Assembly: GCF_000314975.1 (NCBI RefSeq)
Contig: NZ_BAEN01000030.1
Location: 1 to 64,000, forward strand
Direction: 5' to 3'
Origin: Aliiglaciecola lipolytica E3
Lineage (GTDB): Bacteria > Pseudomonadota > Gammaproteobacteria > Enterobacterales > Alteromonadaceae
Length of the DNA: 64,000 nt
Within the stretch, counting starts at the first letter, position 1. Every line of letters starts with the position of its first letter. Position numbers and translations under genes: made by a program. Shown here piece after piece: positions 1 through 8,889 of the stretch. The notes under the pieces were generated by a model, which saw only the letters and a list, made by a program, of their open reading frames with translations, ran no database searches and was not told the DNA's origin.

Positions 1-880
1 CCATTAGCGATAATAGCTTTTGACCATGAGCTTTTAGGACTTTACCCATTTCTTCACGATTCATATTGCTGCCAAACATATACCATGTAGATTCGATATT
101 ACGTCCACCCGACAATACCAGCATATCTGCACCGGCATCTTGTAGTAACTGTGCAGTAATTATTGAGTCAGAAACCTGTGTGCCTTTGCGAACGCCATCG
201 GCGACGCTGATTTTGCATAAAATTGCTAAATGCTCACCCACTGCCTTCTTAACGGCTGCGAGCACTCTGGCTGGGAAGCGCACTCTATTTTCGATACTAC
301 CGCCATATTCATCGTCCCGTTTATTGCTTAACGGCGATATAAATTGATTGAGTAAATAGCCATGACCCATATGCAATTCAAGAGCATCGAATCCAGCCTG
401 TTTGCATAACTCAGCCGCTCGTACAAAATCATCAATAACCGTTTGCATATCGTTTTCATTCATTTCGCGGCAGAAAAAATTACCTTTTAGCAAGCCAGCT
501 GGGTTAAAACCGCCGCTGGAACTCATGGTACGCCCCTTTACCCTTATACCGGTAACAAAAGAGCCAGCATGGGTGAGCTGCGCTGAAATGGCCCCTCCTT
601 GAGTATGAACAGCATTTGTTAAGACTTTAAGGTCAGGTAACACTTCGTCACGCATCCATATTTGGTTGGGTAAAGTACGGCCTTCGGATGTTACTGCCAT
701 ATAGGCAACTGTTGTCATGCCTACACCACCAGCGGCAAGATCACTATGATGCTTAACCAATGCCTTGGTGGGTTTACCTTCAATACACATTGCTTCGTTT
801 GCGCCTGCTTTAATAAAACGATTTCGCAAATTGAGCGGGCCAATAGAGACTTTATCGAAAGGAGATAAGGTTGCTGTCAC
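1..880 (-). CDS. Old yellow enzyme family NADH:flavin oxidoreductase (3' end outside window)
   Basis: FMN-dependent TIM-barrel ene-reductase of the OYE family. The visible 293 residues begin with a GTG at 878-880 preceded by GGAG about 9 nt upstream; there is no usable ATG. Family marks seen are the N-terminal LSPFDKVSIGPLNLRNRF, the AQLTHAG strand, the LELHMGHGYLLNQF active-site segment and NKRDDEYGGSIENR. The C-terminus lies beyond base 1, so it is unknown whether it carries the Fe-S/FAD extension of its neighbour. It is last in a minus-strand run with the 707-residue OYE and hsaD, 147 bp after the former. Reduction of a C=C bond conjugated to a steroid ketone is inferred from context; the exact substrate is unknown. 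Confidence 0.85.
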   Translation of the reverse strand, partial: MTATLSPFDKVSIGPLNLRNRFIKAGANEAMCIEGKPTKALVKHHSDLAAGGVGMTTVAYMAVTSEGRTLPNQIWMRDEVLPDLKVLTNAVHTQGGAISAQLTHAGSFVTGIRVKGRTMSSSGGFNPAGLLKGNFFCREMNENDMQTVIDDFVRAAELCKQAGFDALELHMGHGYLLNQFISPLSNKRDDEYGGSIENRVRFPARVLAAVKKAVGEHLAILCKISVADGVRKGTQVSDSIITAQLLQDAGADMLVLSGGRNIESTWYMFGSNMNREEMGKVLKAHGQKLLSLM

Positions 881-1027
881 GTTGTTACTCCAAATTAATT
901 TGTATAAAAATAAGCTAATTTTTGCATCACGTGGCAAATACTAGGCACTCTCGCAGCTTAAATAAAGATAGCGATTTTTTTGTCAGAGCCGACAACACCC
1001 TAGTCTTGCGAACAATTTTGCTGTGCT

Positions 1028-3151
1028 TTATGACGCTAAGCCAATGCGATAACCTGAATCTATAGCACCTTCTATATAACCTACCTTATTGCTATCGCCG
1101 ATTACTTTCACCTCGAATCCCGCTTCTATTATTGCATCAGCAAGTTTTCTATCAGTCGCGATACCTGTCGCCATCACGACGGTATCGGATATTACACAGT
1201 GGTTTTCATCTTTAACCTTATAATGAACGTGTTTTTCGTCAATGCTAATAATGTTGGCTTGCCTTACCACTTCAACATCAAAATGTTTGAGGTTATGCAG
1301 CACGCGCCAGCGACGCACAATACTTAGCTCAGCACCTAAGTCGCGAGACTGCTCTAGAACGGTAACCTTACGTCCTCGCTCACCTAAAAATTCAGCTAAC
1401 TCTAAACCTACTAACCCACCGCCGATAATAGTTACGCGTTTACCTAAGGGCATCCAAATATGCGATAAACGCTGCAGCGCTTCAACACTTTTGGTTAAGC
1501 CAAATAAGTTACCACAGCCAACCATTACGCGCTGATAAAGCGATAGTTGAGCACGGGTGCTCGGACTTATTTCACCTGTTAATAATTGCCTAAGTTGCTC
1601 GCCTGACCATACATGATTATGCTCAGAACCTTTGATGTTTGGCATATCGCGACTTGCACCTGTGGCCACATATACTTCGTCCGCTTGATAAGACTTAAGA
1701 GTTTCGGGTGTTACAGTGACGCCCAATTTTACCGTCACCTTTGATTCTGCTAACTGGCGTTTCTGAAAGTCTAATAACTGTCCGTTTTCTTTGTAAGCGA
1801 GCGTGGCGAAAAATAGTGTCCCACCAAGTCGTTTACTGCGTTCTAAAAGCGTCACATTATGCCCGCGATTACTCGCCGTCACCGCAGCTTCTATTCCTGC
1901 AGGACCGCCACCAATCACAACAATGTTTTTGGGTTTGTCGGTCATAATTAGGTTTAGTTTATATTCTTGCCCCGTGCGAGGGTTGACGGCGCATTTGACA
2001 CGCTGGTTGATAAAAATTTGACTAACACACACGTAGCAATAGATGCAGGGACGTACATTAGCTTCTTTATTTGCAAAGAGTTTATTGGGCAATTCTGGGT
2101 CTGCTAACAGTTTTCGGCCCATGCCAACAAAGTCGCATTTCCCGTCTGCAATCGCTTCATCGGCTATTTTTGGCTCTATTCTACCGACAGCGATCACAGG
2201 AATAGATACTGCGTTGCTGACCTGCTCAGCCCAATCTAGAAAGCCTGCGGGTTTATGCACAATGGGCGCTTCGGTAAAAGCAGCACCGCTTGTGATATTC
2301 GCATAAGCCGAAATACTAACCGCATCAAGCCCTGCTTTTTCTACCATTTTGGTGACTGCAATACAGTCCTCTATGCTAATACCGCCATCAGTGCCAAGTT
2401 CTTCTGCATCTAGTCGGAGCCAAAGGGGATAATTCTTTCCAACTTGTTCTTGAATTGCTGCTATTACTTCAAGTAATAGGCGAGCGCGGTTTTCGATATT
2501 ACCGCCGTACTCATCATCACGTTGGTTATAATATCGAGATAAAAAACCAGCGATAATGTATGTGTGCGCAGCATGTATCTCGATGCCATCAAACCCAGCA
2601 GCTTTGGCTCGTTTCGCAGCTTGCGCGAACCAATCTATCATTTGTCTTATATCAGCCTTATCCATAACCCGCATGGTCACCGGCACATCTTTACTAGGGC
2701 GCACAAAAGTACTGACTTCCTTCATAGTGACGTGCTGCATCATATCATTACCTTTAGGCGGTGGCGGTGGCATTGATGGCACCCAAACTTCTCGCCCTTC
2801 GGCCATGTCTCTTGTCGATGTTTTACCTGCATGTTGTAACTGCAGCGAAATTTTTGCTCCATGCTTATGAACTCTGTCGGTCAGCGCTTTTAAGCCAGGA
2901 ATAAATTCATCTTTTGATATGCCCACTTGATAAGGTTCTGCAGTTCCTGCTGGATACGCGATTGAGACTACGCCCATGGTGATTAGGCCAACACCACCTT
3001 TCGCACGTGCCTCGTAATAAGCTTGAATACGCTCGCCGCAGTGACCATCTTTTTCGGCGTAGTTTGACCCCATCGGCGCCATAATTATGCGGTTTCGTAA
3101 TGATAACTCACCAATTTTACTCGGCTTAAAAAGGTGTTGATATGCTGTCAT
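1028..3151 (-). CDS. 2,4-dienoyl-CoA reductase/BaiCD-BaiH-like Fe-S flavoenzyme
   Basis: 707-residue NAD(P)H-dependent ene-reductase with the full FadH/BaiCD architecture. It has an OYE barrel (about 1-350) with EIHAAH at 191-196, a [4Fe-4S] set at Cys369, Cys372, Cys375 and Cys387, an FAD site VVIGGGPAGIEAA at about 411, and an inserted nucleotide-binding site VTIIGGGLVGLELAEF at about 573. AAAGGA precedes the ATG. Known relatives reduce 2,4-dienoyl-CoA or the delta-4/delta-6 double bonds of 3-oxo bile-acid intermediates. Lying between hsaD and another OYE gene, steroid C=C reduction is the likelier role. An ordinary FadH cannot be excluded by sequence alone. Confidence 0.85.
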   Translation of the reverse strand: MTAYQHLFKPSKIGELSLRNRIIMAPMGSNYAEKDGHCGERIQAYYEARAKGGVGLITMGVVSIAYPAGTAEPYQVGISKDEFIPGLKALTDRVHKHGAKISLQLQHAGKTSTRDMAEGREVWVPSMPPPPPKGNDMMQHVTMKEVSTFVRPSKDVPVTMRVMDKADIRQMIDWFAQAAKRAKAAGFDGIEIHAAHTYIIAGFLSRYYNQRDDEYGGNIENRARLLLEVIAAIQEQVGKNYPLWLRLDAEELGTDGGISIEDCIAVTKMVEKAGLDAVSISAYANITSGAAFTEAPIVHKPAGFLDWAEQVSNAVSIPVIAVGRIEPKIADEAIADGKCDFVGMGRKLLADPELPNKLFANKEANVRPCIYCYVCVSQIFINQRVKCAVNPRTGQEYKLNLIMTDKPKNIVVIGGGPAGIEAAVTASNRGHNVTLLERSKRLGGTLFFATLAYKENGQLLDFQKRQLAESKVTVKLGVTVTPETLKSYQADEVYVATGASRDMPNIKGSEHNHVWSGEQLRQLLTGEISPSTRAQLSLYQRVMVGCGNLFGLTKSVEALQRLSHIWMPLGKRVTIIGGGLVGLELAEFLGERGRKVTVLEQSRDLGAELSIVRRWRVLHNLKHFDVEVVRQANIISIDEKHVHYKVKDENHCVISDTVVMATGIATDRKLADAIIEAGFEVKVIGDSNKVGYIEGAIDSGYRIGLAS

Positions 3152-3228
3152 GCTAGTCCTTTTACTTATTCATTTCTTATTTGCCGCAGTTGCTTGCATA
3201 AACTGTCTAAAGCTTATCTGATAAAAAC

Positions 3229-4065
3229 TTAACTGTTTTGCAAAAAATCGATACAGGTAGCGTTAAATAATCGTGTGTGCTCTACTTGTACCCAATGACC
3301 ACAGCGATTTAGCATCAAAAATCTAGCTTTAGGCAGGTTATCTAAAAATTTATGCACACCTTGGTGCGGATTAAATCTATCGTTTATTCCCCAAAAACCT
3401 AATACAGGACAATTAATTTCCGACAAACGCTCTGTCATGTTAGGCACCATCATTGTGCTGAACAGGTTAGCCGGTTGTGTCACTGCAACCGCTGAGCGCT
3501 CTGCCAATATATCGTCTGAAAGCGCGCTTGCATCAAATAGTTGTAAAGACATGACTTCGCGCATTTCTTCGATACCCATCGGGCCTCGGTTGAAAACTTC
3601 AACCATGCGCTGAATGCCTTCCATTTGAAAGTATGTTTCGCGTTCTTCAACACCGCCTGGCGCCATCAGCACTAGTCTTTCAATTGTGTTTGGATAAGCA
3701 AGTGCCTGACCTAATGCTATAGCGCCGCCCAAAGAATTACCTAGTAAGGTTACCTTGCCAAGATCTAAGGCCTTTATTAGCCCGTTGAGTGCAGCAACAA
3801 AAAAATCTAGATCGTAATTCACATCGTCAGGTTTATCTGAGCGTCCAAAACCCGGCAAATCTAAAATGATATTGCGATAACCAGCTTTTACAAATTCTGG
3901 GTAATTCTCTTTAAAGTTACTAAAGCCACTCGCGCCCGGACCACTGCCATGTAGCCATATTACTACAGGTCCGGACCCTTCTTCGAGATAGTGTAATGTA
4001 AGACCATTTTCAATCTTCACAAAGTGTCCTGTAGGGAGCGGTAAGTCCTGGGGTTGTGCAGTCAA
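3229..4065 (-). CDS. hsaD: Meta-cleavage product hydrolase HsaD/TesD (4,9-DSHA hydrolase)
   Basis: Alpha/beta-hydrolase of the BphD/HsaD C-C hydrolase group. It would hydrolyse the HsaC ring-cleavage product (4,9-DSHA) into a C5 dienoate and HIP/DOHNAA. The oxyanion-hole segment HGSGPGASGFSNF is followed by nucleophile Ser111 in LLGNSLGG, Asp229 in INDRF and His257 in CGHWVQVEH, a complete triad. I place the start at TTG 4063-4065 because AGGAG lies 8 nt upstream; an in-frame TTG at 4092 has no such site. Length 278 aa is normal for the family. First gene of the leftward operon, behind operator-like site 4208-4221. Confidence 0.85.
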   Translation of the reverse strand: MTAQPQDLPLPTGHFVKIENGLTLHYLEEGSGPVVIWLHGSGPGASGFSNFKENYPEFVKAGYRNIILDLPGFGRSDKPDDVNYDLDFFVAALNGLIKALDLGKVTLLGNSLGGAIALGQALAYPNTIERLVLMAPGGVEERETYFQMEGIQRMVEVFNRGPMGIEEMREVMSLQLFDASALSDDILAERSAVAVTQPANLFSTMMVPNMTERLSEINCPVLGFWGINDRFNPHQGVHKFLDNLPKARFLMLNRCGHWVQVEHTRLFNATCIDFLQNS

Positions 4066-4207
4066 AGTGTCTACTCCTAGTTGGTGCAGCAAAAGGTGCT
4101 AAAAAAGTACTGGCTCAAGTCGCCGGTTCACTAGCTCTTCAGAGCAAAAATGTGAATAAGTAGCTTCGTAAGTTCTAAAGATTGCGTTGCTATCGGACTA
4201 AAAGCAT

Positions 4208-4221
4208 CGTCCATTTAGACC
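4208..4221 (-). promoter_or_regulatory. Candidate steroid-regulon operator, site 1 (hsaD side)
   Basis: On the minus strand this reads GGTCTAAATGGACGATG, matching the eight-member consensus RGTCYNNNNGGACGATG. It lies 143 nt from the hsaD start and points toward it. A second copy in the opposite orientation lies 32 bp away, so the divergent region has one site per operon. The regulator is unknown. Confidence 0.6.
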
Positions 4222-4253
4222 AATCTGTCATTTTTTGAGCCTTTTTTATAGTT

Positions 4254-4267
4254 AGTCTTGATGGACG
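4254..4267 (+). promoter_or_regulatory. Candidate steroid-regulon operator, site 2 (side-chain module)
   Basis: AGTCTTGATGGACGATG on the plus strand fits RGTCYNNNNGGACGATG. It lies about 99 nt before the start of the SDR that opens the rightward operon. The rest of the 4066-4365 spacer shows no gene; it contains T-rich stretches. Confidence 0.6.
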
Positions 4268-4365
4268 ATGTTACATCTCATTAGGTGTTTCAGTATTAAC
4301 TAAAAATTAACAAGCGGTTTGTGTGCAGATATTTCTTCTCGCTATCGTTTTCAAAGGAAAAAACT

Positions 4366-5103
4366 ATGAAGCATCAAGATCAAGTTGTCTTAGTGACTGG
4401 CGCAGGTCAAGGCATGGGGCAAGAGATTGTGCGGCATTTTGCTAGCGCGGGTGCCAAAGTCGTTGCTGTTGATATCAATACTGATGCGGTAAATAAAACA
4501 GTTGAAGCACTTGATAAGCCTGAAAATGCGCTTGGTCTAACTGCTAATATCGCAAGCAGCGCATCAGTCAAAGAAGCTATCGAAAACGTGGTTGAAAAGT
4601 TTGGACGTCTTGACGTAATCGTTAACTGTGCAGGCGTGGGCTCGTTTGATTCCTTTTTAGAAACACCTGATGAGCACTGGGATAAAGTCATAAGCGTTAA
4701 TCTTAATGGCACCTTCTACTGTTGTCGCGAGGCGGCTAAAGTCATGGCAAAGCAAGGCTCGGGTTACATCATCAATATTTCAAGTACAGCGGCTATGACT
4801 GGCGAAGGTCCTAGTCACTATTGTTCGTCCAAAGCGGGTGTAATGGGGTTAACGCGAAGTATTTCGCGCGAACTAGCTGGCAATGGCATTAGGGTCAATA
4901 CCATCATTCCGGGGCCTACAAACACGCCAATGATGGCCGACGTACCAGACGAGTGGACGCAACAGATGATTGCTAATATTCCTTTAGGTCGTATGGGGGA
5001 AAGTACCGATATTGCTAAGGTTGCAAGCTTTTTAGCCTGTGATGATTCAGGTTTTATTACTGGGCAAAATATTGCTGTTAACGGCGGCATGGCCTTTTTG
5101 TAG
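4366..5103 (+). CDS. Short-chain dehydrogenase/reductase (classical SDR)
   Basis: 245-residue NAD(P)-dependent SDR. It shows the cofactor loop TGAGQGMG near residue 11, NCAG, the catalytic Ser in ISSTAAM, and the Tyr-x-x-x-Lys motif in HYCSSKAG. The C-terminus FITGQNIAVNGGM is the usual SDR ending. The ATG at 4366 is chosen over an upstream in-frame GTG at 4321 because AAAGGAAA sits just before it and the SDR fold begins there. First gene of a five-gene operon with a SnoaL protein, CoA ligase, aldolase and DUF35-MaoC protein, so a hydroxysteroid or 3-hydroxyacyl-CoA dehydrogenase role is likely. The substrate is not deducible. Confidence 0.85.
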   Translation: MKHQDQVVLVTGAGQGMGQEIVRHFASAGAKVVAVDINTDAVNKTVEALDKPENALGLTANIASSASVKEAIENVVEKFGRLDVIVNCAGVGSFDSFLETPDEHWDKVISVNLNGTFYCCREAAKVMAKQGSGYIINISSTAAMTGEGPSHYCSSKAGVMGLTRSISRELAGNGIRVNTIIPGPTNTPMMADVPDEWTQQMIANIPLGRMGESTDIAKVASFLACDDSGFITGQNIAVNGGMAFL

Positions 5104-5125
5104 AAACTTTTTCTAGGTATTAACG

Positions 5126-5794
5126 ATGAGCGATAACAGCGCAACAGCAGACAGTAAAAGCCCAGTCAACTCAAGCGGTATAGAAAAACGTATCGATAGG
5201 CTGGAATCAATAGAAGCTATTCGTCAACTAGCTGCAAAATATGCCTTATCACTCGATATGCGCGATATAGATGCTCATGTTGGTTTATTTGCGCCAGATG
5301 TTCGTGTAGGCGGAGGCAAAATAGGACGTGCCAATTTGAAAGCATGGGTCGATTCTACCCTACGCGACCAGTTTTCAGGCACCTCTCACCATTTAGGTCA
5401 GCACATTATTGAGTTTAAAGATGCCGATCATGCCATTGGCGTTGTTTACTCTAAAAATGAACATGAAACTGGACGAGAGTGGGTATTAATGCAAATGCTG
5501 TACTGGGATGACTACGAGCGTATAGAGGGCATTTGGTATTTTCGTCGTCGCTTGCCTTGCTATTGGTATGCAAGCGATCTTAACGCTGCGCCTATTGGCG
5601 ATATGAAGATGCGGTGGCCAGGCCGCGAACCATATACAGGAACCTTCCATGACCTCTTTCCTTCATGGAAATCGTTTTGGGAAAATAGACCAAGTGCAAA
5701 TGAGTTGCCTGAAGTAGCCTCACCAGCGCCACTTGATCAATTTTTACAAACAATGCGTGGTGACACTCCCGCACCTAAAATCCGCGTTCGATGA
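5126..5794 (+). CDS. SnoaL/NTF2-fold protein resembling BaiE-type steroid dehydratases
   Basis: 222-residue SnoaL-like (SnoaL_4 style) alpha+beta barrel. The helix RLESIEAIRQLAAKYALSLD holds a Tyr and an Asp in the spacing seen in bile-acid 7-alpha-dehydratase BaiE. Further on, SHHLGQH gives a candidate catalytic His, and FRRRLPCYWY a candidate Arg. About 60 extra C-terminal residues (after PIGDMKM) exceed the usual BaiE length. Its stop overlaps the next start (ATGA). Dehydration or isomerisation of a hydroxysteroid is an inference. The family also contains isomerases, cyclases and non-enzymes. Confidence 0.7.
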   Translation: MSDNSATADSKSPVNSSGIEKRIDRLESIEAIRQLAAKYALSLDMRDIDAHVGLFAPDVRVGGGKIGRANLKAWVDSTLRDQFSGTSHHLGQHIIEFKDADHAIGVVYSKNEHETGREWVLMQMLYWDDYERIEGIWYFRRRLPCYWYASDLNAAPIGDMKMRWPGREPYTGTFHDLFPSWKSFWENRPSANELPEVASPAPLDQFLQTMRGDTPAPKIRVR

Positions 5795-7677
5795 TTGAGA
5801 CACTAGGAGAATATACTTTGGAAGATACGACTATCCCATATGCAGGTTCGTTAGATGATGCACCCGTGTTACGTGCTGACACGCAAGCTAAAATGGACAA
5901 GCGTGCAATGGCTGCTAGGTCGGTGAGTCCGTCCCAAAAATATAGCATTGCGGATCGCTTAGAAGCACAAGCTAAAGATTATGCTGATTCCCCATTTATT
6001 GTTTATCAAGGTAAAACCTATACATACAAAGATGTCAATGAACAAGCTAATCGGCTAGCCAATGCTGTTCAAGCTAGAGGTCTAAAAGAGGGAGATGTAT
6101 GTGCAATGGCGTTAGAAAATCGCCCTGAATTTTTCTTCACATGGTTTGGTTTAACTAAGCTTGGCGTCATTGTCGCTTTTATCAATACTCAAGTTCAAGG
6201 TTCTGTGTTAGAGCATGCAATAAAGACAACCAACAGCAGTGTGGTTATAGTTGGCGAAGAATGTGTTGAGCGTTTTATAGACACGCCTGCGCTGGCGAGT
6301 AAACAAATATGGTTGTTGCCAGATGCCGAAATTAGTAACAAGCCAAGCGTACCAAGTTGGATAGATACCTCTTTCTCAAATGATGTATCATTACAAAATG
6401 CCCAAAGTACATTTGACCGCAACGAAACAGTGGGTGAAACGCCTACTCTTTTGATCTTTACGTCAGGGACAACCGGTTTGCCTAAAGCCGCTATTTATAG
6501 CCATATGAGATGGCTTACGTCGGGTGATGTGATGGTGGATACAACATCCGCAACGCCAGATGATGTATTTTATTGTTGTCTACCGCTATATCATGGTGCA
6601 GCAGCTACATCTGTAACCTCTACCGCGCTTGCGGCGGGCGCGAGCATTGTGGTTAGACGCAAATTTAGTGTGAGCCAGTTTTGGCGCGATATTCAACAAT
6701 ATGGCGTGACCACTTGTCAATATATAGGCGAGATATGTCGCTACTTACTCAATTATGCAGATGCCAATGGTAATAAACCTAAGAATCATTCTTTGCGATG
6801 CATGCTAGGTGCTGGACTAACCGACGTAAGTTGGCGTCGTTGGTTAGAATATTTCGGGCAAATGGATATTTATGAAGGTTGGGGCTCTACAGAGGCGAAT
6901 ACGAATTTAATCAATATTGACAACTTCATAGGTTCGTGCGGAAGAGTACCAAGGTGGGATCGTACTAATTTTAGATTGGTTAGGTTTGACACCGAAACCG
7001 AAACCCACTTTAAAGATGAAAACGGCAACTATATTTTGTGTCAGCCCGGCGAAGTGGGTGAAGGCTTAGGGATGATAATTAATCATCCTGACTTTGGCGG
7101 GGGGCGTTTTGAAGGCTATACCTCAAAGGAAGGAACAGAAAAGAAAATTCTACGTGATGTATTTCAAAAGGGCGATGCATACTGGCGCTCTGGTGATTTA
7201 CTGCGATATGACGAAAATGGCTATTTCTATTTTGTAGATCGCATAGGCGATACGTATAGGTGGAAAAGTGAAAATGTGTCGACTCAAGAAGTCGCCACCG
7301 CTCTTTCTGAATATGAAGGCGCAGAGCTAGTTAATATTTACGGCGTGCAAGTTCCCGAAAATGAAGGTCGTGCAGGTATGGCTGCAATTGTTATGCAAGA
7401 TGGCTATCAATTTGATCCGCAATCATTCTATGAGCTTACAGTTAAAACAATACCCAATTATGCGGCACCTCAGTTTGTGAGAGTGAGTAAAGCTGCAGAC
7501 ATGACGTCGACGTTTAAATTACGTAAAGTAGATTTACAAAAACAAGGCTACGACCCTACGTTATGTAACGAACCAATTTATGTGCGCAACGACAAACAAG
7601 GCGCTTATCAAGAATATAGTAAAGATGCATTACAAGCGGCAGGATTTGCTCCGTTTGTCATTGCTGAGGAGAAATGA
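5791..7677 (+). CDS. FATP/bile-acid-type acyl-CoA synthetase (steroid side-chain activation)
   Basis: 628-residue ANL-superfamily acyl-CoA synthetase of the FATP/very-long-chain subgroup. It has the AMP/P-loop motif LLIFTSGTTGLPKAA near residue 222, the YEGWGSTEANTNL segment, and the subgroup signature RSGDLLRYDENGYFYFVDR followed by GDTYRWKSENVSTQEV. This subgroup includes mammalian bile-acyl-CoA synthetases and bacterial steroid-carboxylate ligases. It probably forms the CoA thioester of a steroid side-chain acid at the start of side-chain removal. Translationally coupled on both sides by ATGA overlaps. Exact chain length is unknown. Confidence 0.82.
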   Translation: MIETLGEYTLEDTTIPYAGSLDDAPVLRADTQAKMDKRAMAARSVSPSQKYSIADRLEAQAKDYADSPFIVYQGKTYTYKDVNEQANRLANAVQARGLKEGDVCAMALENRPEFFFTWFGLTKLGVIVAFINTQVQGSVLEHAIKTTNSSVVIVGEECVERFIDTPALASKQIWLLPDAEISNKPSVPSWIDTSFSNDVSLQNAQSTFDRNETVGETPTLLIFTSGTTGLPKAAIYSHMRWLTSGDVMVDTTSATPDDVFYCCLPLYHGAAATSVTSTALAAGASIVVRRKFSVSQFWRDIQQYGVTTCQYIGEICRYLLNYADANGNKPKNHSLRCMLGAGLTDVSWRRWLEYFGQMDIYEGWGSTEANTNLINIDNFIGSCGRVPRWDRTNFRLVRFDTETETHFKDENGNYILCQPGEVGEGLGMIINHPDFGGGRFEGYTSKEGTEKKILRDVFQKGDAYWRSGDLLRYDENGYFYFVDRIGDTYRWKSENVSTQEVATALSEYEGAELVNIYGVQVPENEGRAGMAAIVMQDGYQFDPQSFYELTVKTIPNYAAPQFVRVSKAADMTSTFKLRKVDLQKQGYDPTLCNEPIYVRNDKQGAYQEYSKDALQAAGFAPFVIAEEK

Positions 7678-8888
7678 TGGGACTTGCAGGTAATGCGGCG
7701 ATAGTTGGCGCCGCGCAGTATAAACCCGAGAAATATCAAACCGCGCCGCAAATGTTCCATTTAGAACAAGTTGCAGATTTAGCGCATAAGGCTTTAACTG
7801 ATGCAGGCTTGCATAAAAACGATCTCGACGGTTTAGTCATAAATGGTCCGCACTTTCATGAAGCGTCAGTATTTGTTCCTGCTATGGCAGCGGAATATTT
7901 AGGTATCGAAGTTAATTTTGCTGAAGTGGTCGATTTAGGTGGTTGTACTGCTGTCGCACAAGTTTGGCGCGCAGCCATGGCTATTGAGATGGGTTTATGC
8001 CAAGCCGTGCTTTGTGTAATACCTGCCAGAATGGCGCCGCTCGGGCCAACAGAGGACCCAGCATGGATGGCTCAAGCAATGCGTTTTGGCGGCCATAGTA
8101 CTGCATTTGGAGCCCCCGAAGCAGAGTTTGATTTGCCTTACGGCCACATGGGACAAAATACCGGTTATGCCATGATTGCACAGCGTTATGCTGCGCAATA
8201 CGGTTACGATAAATCTGCGATGGCAAAAATAGCGGTAGATCAGCGCTTTAACGCACAATATCACCAAGATGCTATCTTTAATGGTAAAGATTTAAGTATT
8301 GAAGATGTGCTGGCGTCTAAGCTAGTTGCTGACCCACTTCATGTGTTGGAAATTGTAATGCCTGTGGCAGGCGGTGCAGCGGTTATTGTTGCTTCAAAAG
8401 AATTAGCACAACGCGCAAAAAAACGACCAGCGTTTGTGACTGGTTTTGGTGAACGTTTATCGTTTAAATCACCCTCGTATGCGAAAGACATGACGGTAAC
8501 CCCCGTTGCAGAAGCGGCTAAACGAGCCTTTAATATGGCGGGATTGTCACCAAAAGATATGCATGCAGCGCAAATTTATGATTGTTACACTATAACAGTA
8601 TTACTTTCGCTTGAAGACGCTGGGTTCGTGCCTAAAGGTGAAGGTCAGCGATTTATCAAAGAACACAATTTAACGTTTAAAGGTGATTTTCCTTTAAACA
8701 CGCATGGTGGTCAGCTTAGCTTTGGTCAATCAGCGGCTGCTGGTGGTTACTCTCAGGTGATAGAAGCTTTTGATCAAATCTCTAACTCTGCACAAGCTCG
8801 TCAGTTATCTGGTTGCGACAATGTATTTGTCAGCGGCACAGGTGGCGTAATGAGTGAGCAGGGCGCATTAATATTACAAGGGGGATAA
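7674..8888 (+). CDS. SCP-x/Ltp2-type thiolase-like lipid-transfer protein (probable side-chain aldolase)
   Basis: 404-residue non-decarboxylating thiolase-fold protein of the lipid-transfer (Ltp/SCP-x) branch. It starts GNAAIVGAAQY. It lacks a typical thiolase CxS nucleophile and has the branch-typical IYDCYTITVLLSLEDAGF and THGGQLSFGQSAAAGG segments. In known steroid degraders Ltp2-like enzymes perform retro-aldol cleavage of 3-hydroxyacyl-CoA side chains with a DUF35 partner. A DUF35 gene follows after 1 nt, supporting that reaction here. GAGGAG precedes the start, and the ATG overlaps the ligase stop. A true thiolase activity is less likely but possible. Confidence 0.8.
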   Translation: MMGLAGNAAIVGAAQYKPEKYQTAPQMFHLEQVADLAHKALTDAGLHKNDLDGLVINGPHFHEASVFVPAMAAEYLGIEVNFAEVVDLGGCTAVAQVWRAAMAIEMGLCQAVLCVIPARMAPLGPTEDPAWMAQAMRFGGHSTAFGAPEAEFDLPYGHMGQNTGYAMIAQRYAAQYGYDKSAMAKIAVDQRFNAQYHQDAIFNGKDLSIEDVLASKLVADPLHVLEIVMPVAGGAAVIVASKELAQRAKKRPAFVTGFGERLSFKSPSYAKDMTVTPVAEAAKRAFNMAGLSPKDMHAAQIYDCYTITVLLSLEDAGFVPKGEGQRFIKEHNLTFKGDFPLNTHGGQLSFGQSAAAGGYSQVIEAFDQISNSAQARQLSGCDNVFVSGTGGVMSEQGALILQGG

Positions 8889-8889
8889 G

